Shown here piece by piece: positions 60,316-64,000 of a stretch of 64,000 nucleotides of DNA. A program made the translations under genes and the position numbers. Source of the DNA: Ruminococcus sp. (lineage in GTDB: Bacteria; Bacillota; Clostridia; Lachnospirales; Lachnospiraceae); NCBI GenBank assembly GCA_013911065.1, contig JACERV010000018.1, forward strand, positions 1 to 64,000. The letters run 5' to 3'. The stretch's first letter is position 1. Each line of letters starts with the position of its first letter. The notes below the pieces were generated by a model. The model had not been told where the DNA came from. It was given only the letters and a program-made list of their open reading frames with translations, and did no database searches.

Positions 60316-61068
60316 ATGGAGAAACAGCAAAACTACGCAGTAGAGGTGGAGGATTTAACCGTGGCCTATGACGCCAGGCCCGTACTGTGGGATATTGATT
60401 TGAAAATTCCAAAGGGAAAGCTGATGGCGGTAGTTGGCCCCAACGGAGCCGGTAAGACTACCTTAATTAAGGCGATGCTGGGACTTTTAAAGCCTGTGAC
60501 CGGAGCCGTCCGCTTTGCAGACGGCAGCGGTGATGTACGGGTTTTGAAAAACCGCATTGGCTATGTGCCTCAAAGCGGCAGCGTAGACTGGGATTTTCCG
60601 GCCACGGTGCAGGACGTGGTACTGATGGGCTGCTACGGCAAACTGGGATGGATTCGCCGTCCCCGTAAAATGGATATAGAACTAACAAAGCAAACACTCC
60701 AAAAAGTCGGAATGCAGAATTATGCTTCCCGGCAAATCAGCCAGCTATCCGGAGGACAGCAGCAGCGGGTATTTCTTGCCCGGGCGCTGGCACAGGAGGC
60801 GGAGGTCTATTTCATGGATGAACCCTTCAAAGGGGTTGATGCCCAGACAGAACGGGCTATCGTATCACTATTGAAAGAATTAAAAGAACAGGGCAAAACC
60901 GTAGTAGTCGTCCACCATGATTTACAGACGGTGCCCGATTATTTCGACTGGGTGACTCTAATCAATCTGCGTGTGGTCGCCAGCGGACCCGTGGATGAAG
61001 TATTCCACGAGGAAAACCTGAAAAAGACCTATCACAGCTCCGGCGCGCTCTTAAGGAGTGTGGTGTGA
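60316..61068 (+). CDS. Metal ABC transporter ATP-binding protein
   Basis: About 250 residues from ATG 60316 (GGAGGG upstream). Walker A GPNGAGKTT, signature LSGGQQQRVFLARALA, Walker B VYFMDEPFKGVDAQTE and the switch HHD. MntB/ZnuC group, operon neighbour of two permeases. Confidence 0.93.
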   Translation: MEKQQNYAVEVEDLTVAYDARPVLWDIDLKIPKGKLMAVVGPNGAGKTTLIKAMLGLLKPVTGAVRFADGSGDVRVLKNRIGYVPQSGSVDWDFPATVQDVVLMGCYGKLGWIRRPRKMDIELTKQTLQKVGMQNYASRQISQLSGGQQQRVFLARALAQEAEVYFMDEPFKGVDAQTERAIVSLLKELKEQGKTVVVVHHDLQTVPDYFDWVTLINLRVVASGPVDEVFHEENLKKTYHSSGALLRSVV

Positions 61069-61069
61069 T

Positions 61070-61993
61070 ATGAACAGTGTAAGCGCTTTATTTTTAGACT
61101 ATACCTTTCAGACAGTTGCTCTGGGCTCTGCCCTCCTCGGTCTGATCAGTGGAGTATTGGGAAGCTTTGCGGTACTACGCAAGCAAAGTCTCCTGGGTGA
61201 CGGAGTATCTCACTCCGCCCTTCCCGGCGTAGTGATGGCCTTTGTTCTATTGGGCAGTAAAAAAACTGAAGTCCTGCTGATGGGTGCGCTTATTTCCGGC
61301 CTGCTGGCAACGCTGTTCATCGTTGGTGTCGTCCGGCATACCCGGGTGAAGTTTGACAGCGCACTGGCCTTGGTCATGTCGGTATTTTTTGGCTTGGGAC
61401 TGGTGCTGCTCACCTATGTGCAGAAAATCCCCAACTCCAACCAGGCCGGACTGAAACGCTTCATCTTCGGGCAGGCATCTACGCTTCTGCAGCGTGATAT
61501 TATTTTAATGATAATCTGTGGTCTGGTGCTTCTCTCACTGGTACTGCTGTTCTGGAAAGAATTCAAGCTCTTTACCTTTGACACAGATTTTGCCCAGAGC
61601 CTTGGCTTTTCATCTAAAAAACTGAATCTGCTGCTGTCATTCATGATTGTGCTGGCTATCATCATCGGATTACAAACAGTTGGCGTCATTCTCATGAGCG
61701 CCATGCTGATTGCCCCTCCGGTTGCAGCGCGCCAGTGGACGAATAAGCTGTGGATTATGGTAACGCTCTCAGCACTGTTCGGAGCCATGTCAGGAATTAC
61801 AGGAACTGCTGCCAGCTCTCTTGTGCCAAAGCTGCCAACCGGACCTGCAATCGTGGTTTGCGTCAGTATAATTGTTCTTTTCAGTATTCTGTTTGCACCA
61901 GGCCGGGGCGTACTGTATAGAATTTACCAGCGCAGAAAAAATAAGATTTTATATAAGCTGGAAGGAGGTTCACCAGATGTCCCCTCAAATTGA
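61070..61993 (+). CDS. Metal ABC transporter permease, subunit 1
   Basis: About 307 residues from ATG 61070, one base after the ATPase stop. ABC-3 family, eight to nine helices, with GDGVSHSALPGVV and GVILMSAMLIAPPVAAR signatures. Overlaps the second permease gene by 17 bases. Confidence 0.92.
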   Translation: MNSVSALFLDYTFQTVALGSALLGLISGVLGSFAVLRKQSLLGDGVSHSALPGVVMAFVLLGSKKTEVLLMGALISGLLATLFIVGVVRHTRVKFDSALALVMSVFFGLGLVLLTYVQKIPNSNQAGLKRFIFGQASTLLQRDIILMIICGLVLLSLVLLFWKEFKLFTFDTDFAQSLGFSSKKLNLLLSFMIVLAIIIGLQTVGVILMSAMLIAPPVAARQWTNKLWIMVTLSALFGAMSGITGTAASSLVPKLPTGPAIVVCVSIIVLFSILFAPGRGVLYRIYQRRKNKILYKLEGGSPDVPSN

Positions 61994-63092
61994 AATACAA
62001 CTCATAGCTGTCATTGTTGCGGTGGCCTGCGCCCTGCCCGGAACATTCCTGGTTCTTAGAAAGATGTCTATGATGTCCGACTCTATTACCCATACGATTC
62101 TGCTGGGGATTGTGCTTGCTTTTTTCGTCACTCATGATCTTTCCTCGCCTTTTCTGATTGCCGGGGCAGCACTAATAGGGGTAGTGACCGTCTGGCTGAC
62201 CGAGCTATTGAGCCGGACGCGGCTTTTAGCCGAGGATGCCGCTATCGGCGTGGTTTTTCCATTACTCTTTTCCATTGCAATCATTCTGATAACCCGCTAT
62301 GCAGGCTCAGTTCATTTGGATACTGATTCGGTACTTCTGGGCGAACTGGCTTTCGCTCCCTTCGACCGCATGCTTATCGGCGGCACGGACATTGGTGCAA
62401 AGGCAATCTATACATCCGGGATACTACTGTTAATCAACCTGGCTGCAATTATAATCTTCTTTAAAGAAGCCAAGGTTGTAACCTTTGACCCTATGCTTGC
62501 TGCAGTGCTGGGCTTCTCCCCCGCATTCGTGCATTATGGACTGATGACACTGGTATCCCTTACCACAGTTGGCGCGTTTCAGGCGGTAGGCTCCGTTTTG
62601 GTTGTAGCCTTTATGATTGGCCCTCCGGTAACTGCATATCTTCTGACAGACGATCTCAGACGCATGTTGATTTTAAGCGGTGCTATCGGGGCCGTCAACG
62701 GAATCCTCGGATATCAGGCGGCAGCACTGCTGGATGTTTCTATTGCCGGAAGTATGGCTGTAGTGACAGGATTACTCTTTATGCTGGTATTCGTTTTTGC
62801 ACCCTATAGAGGATTGATTAGTTCCCTCCTCAGGCGCAGAAACCAGAAGCTTGAGTTTGCCAAAACAACACTTCTCTTCCACCTTGCCAGCCATGAAGAC
62901 AGTGAAAAAGACATTAAGCCGGATATTGATACCATACAGACCCATCTGCACTGGACGGCAAAATTTACATCTAAAATTATCGGCTCACTGGAACATGAGG
63001 GCTACGTTCAGCTTTCCGGCAATTTAACAAATCTGACAGAGGAGGGGCGCAGTGCAAGTATTCGGGACTACAACGCACTTTTCTCACGGTAA
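61977..63092 (+). CDS. Metal ABC transporter permease fused to a winged-helix domain
   Basis: About 371 residues from ATG 61977 (GGAGGT upstream). Residues 1-290 are an ABC-3 permease (SDSITHTILLGIV, VGSVLVVAFMIGPPVTAYL). The last 80 residues are soluble, with DIDTIQTHLHWTAKFTSKIIGSLEHEGYVQLSGNLTNLTEEGR, a wHTH like that of DtxR regulators. Such tails occur in some Mn/Fe permeases of this family. Together with subunit 1 it would form a heterodimer. Confidence 0.9.
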   Translation: MSPQIEIQLIAVIVAVACALPGTFLVLRKMSMMSDSITHTILLGIVLAFFVTHDLSSPFLIAGAALIGVVTVWLTELLSRTRLLAEDAAIGVVFPLLFSIAIILITRYAGSVHLDTDSVLLGELAFAPFDRMLIGGTDIGAKAIYTSGILLLINLAAIIIFFKEAKVVTFDPMLAAVLGFSPAFVHYGLMTLVSLTTVGAFQAVGSVLVVAFMIGPPVTAYLLTDDLRRMLILSGAIGAVNGILGYQAAALLDVSIAGSMAVVTGLLFMLVFVFAPYRGLISSLLRRRNQKLEFAKTTLLFHLASHEDSEKDIKPDIDTIQTHLHWTAKFTSKIIGSLEHEGYVQLSGNLTNLTEEGRSASIRDYNALFSR

Positions 63093-63108
63093 TAGTTCTC
63101 ACATGTAT

Positions 63109-63143
63109 AAAACCTGCTGGAATCCAGCAGGTTTTATTTTATT
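63109..63143. terminator. Terminator between the metal operon and the DUF1576 gene
   Basis: AAAACCTGCTGG/CCAGCAGGTTTT arms around AAT, then ATTTTATTAC; symmetrical for the convergent genes. Confidence 0.85.
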
Positions 63144-63197
63144 ACATTTTTTATAACATAAAAGAAAGATTGAATGTCACCCGGCTGAGATAGAAGT

Positions 63198-64000
63198 TTA
63201 ATCTTCTATTTTTTTCTTAAATACCGAATTATATACTGGTAATAAAAAAGCCGCTACGATCCCACCAGCAAAACCATTATTATATAGATTAAGCCATCCA
63301 TGAAACTCTCCTGTAATATTTACCATAGCAACATGAAGAACCCCTGCAATCACGCCGGGTATCGTTCCATATACTCCGGCTATGGGGGCTAAAGTTGTAC
63401 CGAAGAGAGAAGCAATTATTATACTTGTAGAAGATAAATCATACTTCATAAAATACCCGCCTAAGAAGACACCCGCCATAATAGGAATACAATTCTTGGG
63501 GTGTTTCCCAAAGGCGGCAAATCCCACCGCAGTTAAGATACCTGCAACGATTGGTCCGTTAAATTCTCCCTTTACAAGAATTACATATAGAGTAGTTATC
63601 AATCCGATAAATCCCATGTTTGCATAGGTATATCTAAACCCTAAAAATTCAATTTGATCAACCAACCCTTTTCCGGAGCGGGTAAGTAAGGTCTTGTATT
63701 TTTTTAAAGAAAAGCCTTTTAGCATAAAATCAACTAATAAAATTATCGTAAAAAGTGCAAGTTTTAATATCATCAATATATCGCTATATTCAGTGGACAG
63801 AACACTTTGCGGCTCTAACGTGAAATCGAACCCCTGAGAAGTGCCGCAAAAAACGCACCTAATATACCAAATGTAAAACCGATATTATATAAATTGTATC
63901 CATCATGAAACTTGAACATTTGGACCATCATTGCCGGTACAAGTATTCCTATTATTATCCCGGATAATATACCTAAGGGAATAGAGTTCTGCTGAAATGA
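63198..64000 (-). pseudogene. DUF1576 membrane protein, frameshifted (partial at right edge)
   Basis: The downstream part (63198-63776, 192 residues) has FNGPIVAGILTAVGFAAFGKHPKNCIPIMAGVFLGG and HGWLNLYNNGFAGGIVAAFLLPV, the C-terminal half of DUF1576 proteins. Upstream, another frame (64000 to about 63835) gives HDGYNLYNIGFTFGILGAFFAALLRG and then stops. Insertion of one G in the run at 63831-63834 joins both frames through GFDFTLEPQSVLSTEY. So this is one gene with a one-base deletion, either a true mutation or a sequencing error. The N-terminus lies outside. Confidence 0.8.

Noticed and set aside
1-64000. tRNA, rRNA, prophage or IS elements
   Set aside because: No tRNA T-loop motifs in cloverleaf context, rRNA blocks, transposase or phage structural genes were recognised; the only mobile element seen is the intron fragment.

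Overview
The window reads as chromosome of a low-to-mid GC, strictly anaerobic Firmicute. The best fit is a gut Lachnospiraceae-type Clostridium. The evidence is strong AGGAGG-type ribosome sites, sigma-A promoters, Gram-positive lipoproteins, a B12-dependent diol dehydratase operon, a Hol_Tox-like type I toxin, DUF1048/PadR modules and many small two- to five-gene transport/regulator cassettes. I found no rRNA, tRNA, CRISPR array or prophage block. This assignment is inference from gene content; no taxonomic marker gene is present.

Layout. 1-176: 5' end of a group IIC intron (minus strand, running off the left edge), placed just behind the terminator of a membrane protein gene. 1.4-8.2 kb: c-di-GMP EAL-CBS-GGDEF protein, two DUF554 membrane proteins, YgjP-like metallopeptidase, Maf, YaaA, a cyclase, DUF188, and a compact type I toxin/antisense RNA locus. 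8.2-12.8 kb: AbgB-like amidohydrolase, OLD-like ATPase/TOPRIM protein, and an AraC-ClpP operon. 12.9-18.7 kb: two ABC export cassettes, one with PadR and two DUF1048 proteins, one with TetR. 18.7-27.3 kb: monooxygenase-like protein, then lysR-nikABCDE-deacylase-MATE. 27.5-33.2 kb: pduCDE-pduGH-pduO, a B12-dependent diol/glycerol dehydratase with reactivase and adenosyltransferase, without shell genes in view. 33.2-35.3 kb: VanZ, ArsC-like, YwbE and an unrecognised protein. 35.4-40.5 kb: response regulator, sensor kinase and ABC transporter of the peptide-sensing/resistance type. 42.3-51.7 kb: a LacI-controlled sugar or polyol operon (RbsABC-type transporter, SDR, YjbQ, TIM-like isomerase, sugar-phosphate epimerase; divergent LacI and FGGY kinase). 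51.8-53.3 kb: peroxide/thiol module (flavodoxin, glutathione peroxidase, OhrR-like MarR). 53.5-57.6 kb: DUF4256, cyclopropane fatty acid synthase, MATE and TetR. 57.7-63.1 kb: two DtxR-type metalloregulators and a TroA-type metal ABC transporter, preceded by a DtxR box, a 35-aa membrane miniprotein and three tandem 32-bp repeats. 63.2-64.0 kb: a frameshifted DUF1576 membrane protein.

How parts work together. The pdu genes make, reactivate and supply coenzyme B12 to a dehydratase, and they are divergent from a LysR-linked Nik-type importer that could supply nickel or cobalt. The sugar operon has the set of activities known from tetritol-type pathways (kinase, dehydrogenase, epimerase, TIM-like isomerase), with LacI palindromes on both divergent promoters. 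The metal locus has a long, structured, metal-controlled leader. A dispersed 32-bp repeat links that leader to the promoter of the c-di-GMP gene at the other end of the window.
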